Below, one piece after another: positions 63,303 through 64,000 of a DNA stretch of 64,000 nt; the stretch's first letter is position 1; every line of letters starts with the position of its first letter. This DNA comes from Pedococcus badiiscoriae. GTDB lineage: Bacteria; Actinomycetota; Actinomycetes; Actinomycetales; Dermatophilaceae. The stretch is taken from the NCBI RefSeq assembly GCF_013408925.1, contig NZ_JACCAB010000001.1, positions 372,001-436,000 of the forward strand. Reading direction: 5' to 3'. The translations under genes were made by a program, and so were the position numbers. The notes beneath the pieces were generated by a model. The model made no database searches and was not told where the DNA came from. It saw nothing but the letters and a program-made list of their open reading frames with translations.

Positions 63303-63367
63303 ATCGACCGCGCGGCGTCCCCCTGACGCGGCGCTGCCACCAGCCCGCGCCGCGGCGCCAGCTCCCC

Positions 63368-63406
63368 CTGTGGTCCGACTCTGTGGTCCGACTCTGTGGT
63401 CCGGCT
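63368..63406. repeat. Three copies of a 13-bp tandem repeat after glnD
   Basis: CTGTGGTCCGACT occurs at 63368, 63381 and 63394 (last copy with one change). The third copy runs into the glnD stop codon. Confidence 0.85.
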
Positions 63407-64000
63407 CAGGACGCCACGGCACCGTCGCAGGTGTCGATCACCATGGACACCGTCTGCGCCACCTTGGCCGGCGACAGGAGCCGTCCACCGAACTCGGTGA
63501 GGTAGAAGGTGTCCAGGGTCTGCCCGGCATAGGTCGCGATGTGCGCGGAGCGCACCGAGAGCCCCGCCTTGGCGAAGCCGATCCCCAGCTCGTGCAGCAG
63601 CCCCGGACGGTCCTGGGCGCGCACCTCGATCACGGTCGCCTCCTGCGAGGCGTGCGGCACGACGAGGGCTCGCGCCTGCCCGGGCGACCCCGTCCCGGAC
63701 TCGGCGCTGGGACGTCCCGCGAACTGGCGTCGGCGTTCCAGCAGCCCCAGTGGACCGCGGTCGCCGTGGGCGAGCCGCTCCAACCCCCGGACGATCCGCT
63801 CCTCCTGCGGCGCCTCACCGCTGGGGCTCTCCACGTGCCACTCGTTGGCGGCGACGCCGTCGATGGTGCGCAGGATCGCGGTGCGGACGACCAGCCCGTA
63901 TGCCGCGAACAGCCCGGCCGTGTCGGCGAACAGTCCCAGCCGGTCCCGGTCGAAGACGTCGATCCGGTAGGACCCGCCCTGCGGACGGATGATGACCCTC
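63406..64000 (-). CDS. glnD: [Protein-PII] uridylyltransferase, C-terminal part (cut by window)
   Basis: The visible 198 residues contain the two C-terminal ACT domains of GlnD: IDVFDRDRLGLFADTAGLFA and EVRAQDRPGLLHELGIGF, the latter ending AGQTLDTFYLTEFGGRL. In full-length GlnD these domains sense glutamine. The catalytic nucleotidyltransferase and HD domains lie outside the window. The gene lies upstream of ffh, as in other actinobacteria. Confidence 0.9.
   Translation of the reverse strand, partial: RVIIRPQGGSYRIDVFDRDRLGLFADTAGLFAAYGLVVRTAILRTIDGVAANEWHVESPSGEAPQEERIVRGLERLAHGDRGPLGLLERRRQFAGRPSAESGTGSPGQARALVVPHASQEATVIEVRAQDRPGLLHELGIGFAKAGLSVRSAHIATYAGQTLDTFYLTEFGGRLLSPAKVAQTVSMVIDTCDGAVAS

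Noticed and set aside
59748..63326. 1192-codon plus-strand frame
   Set aside because: It lies antisense to the amidohydrolase, alpha/beta hydrolase and ffh genes, all well recognised; the translation is low-complexity.

Overview
The window is a very GC-rich stretch of an actinobacterial chromosome. The order glnD-ffh...rpsP-KH-rimM-trmD...rplS-lepB-rnhB-DUF2469-yraN-comM-dprA-xerC...rpsB-tsf-pyrH-frr-cdsA-rlmN...dxr-rseP-ispG-GNAT...proS is the conserved actinobacterial core block, read here mostly on the minus strand. The family-level features (DUF222/HNH gene, TrmD-GNAT fusion, frequent leaderless starts) suggest a member of the Micrococcales, possibly Intrasporangiaceae; that placement is an inference and no 16S gene is present. 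I found no rRNA, tRNA, CRISPR array, transposase or integrase gene (XerC is the housekeeping recombinase).

Layout from left to right. 1-3.3 kb: proS (cut by the window edge), a DoxX-like membrane protein, a two-TM protein and a DUF4081/GNAT acetyltransferase. 3.3-6.9 kb: an insertion-like segment with a degenerate tandem repeat, a DUF222/HNH gene, and a secreted or anchored esterase whose 1.9-kb block is flanked by 83/84-bp direct repeats; the second repeat runs into the 3' end of ispG. 6.9-11.3 kb: ispG, rseP, dxr, an orphan barstar and a 40-codon leaderless ORF, all tightly coupled. 11.4-12.5 kb: a DnaB-C-like ATPase.

12.5-25.9 kb: a polyamine catabolism and uptake region. A PotDABC-like transporter imports putrescine or a related polyamine. 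Agmatinase would make putrescine, the SpuC-type aminotransferase 4-aminobutanal, PatD-type dehydrogenase GABA, and GabD succinate. A Lrp/AsnC regulator sits in the divergent promoter. A PuuB-like flavin oxidase and a saccharopine-dehydrogenase-family protein ride along. 25.9-28 kb: a coupled LOG/DUF1990/VOC operon.

28.0-29.6 kb: the most accessory-looking part. It is a low-GC, self-contained two-gene module: an excisionase-type HTH protein carrying a PD-(D/E)xK-like signature, then an AbiEii/MenT-like nucleotidyltransferase, under a 30-bp palindrome that overlaps the -10 box. The nucleotidyltransferase appears frameshifted at its 3' end.

29.7-45.8 kb: purU, a copper monooxygenase-like lipoprotein with all six PHM ligands, rlmN, cdsA, frr, pyrH, an M13 peptidase, tsf, rpsB, a DapC-like aminotransferase, an M23 peptidase, xerC, dprA and comM. 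45.8-53.5 kb: yraN, DUF2469, rnhB, two lepB genes, rplS, an FetB-like permease, trmD-GNAT, rimM, KH and rpsP. 53.7-61.7 kb: an SDR with a zinc-ribbon insert, an Rrf2 regulator, the sulfate transporter cysA-cysW-cysT-sbp, an amidohydrolase and an alpha/beta hydrolase. 61.7-64 kb: ffh and the C-terminal part of glnD.

Two window-wide signals stand out. The octamer GTATGCCG/CGGCATAC occurs more than 35 times on both strands, even forcing rare ATA and TAT codons. Many genes carry a -10 box exactly 6-7 nt before the start codon, the mark of leaderless transcripts.
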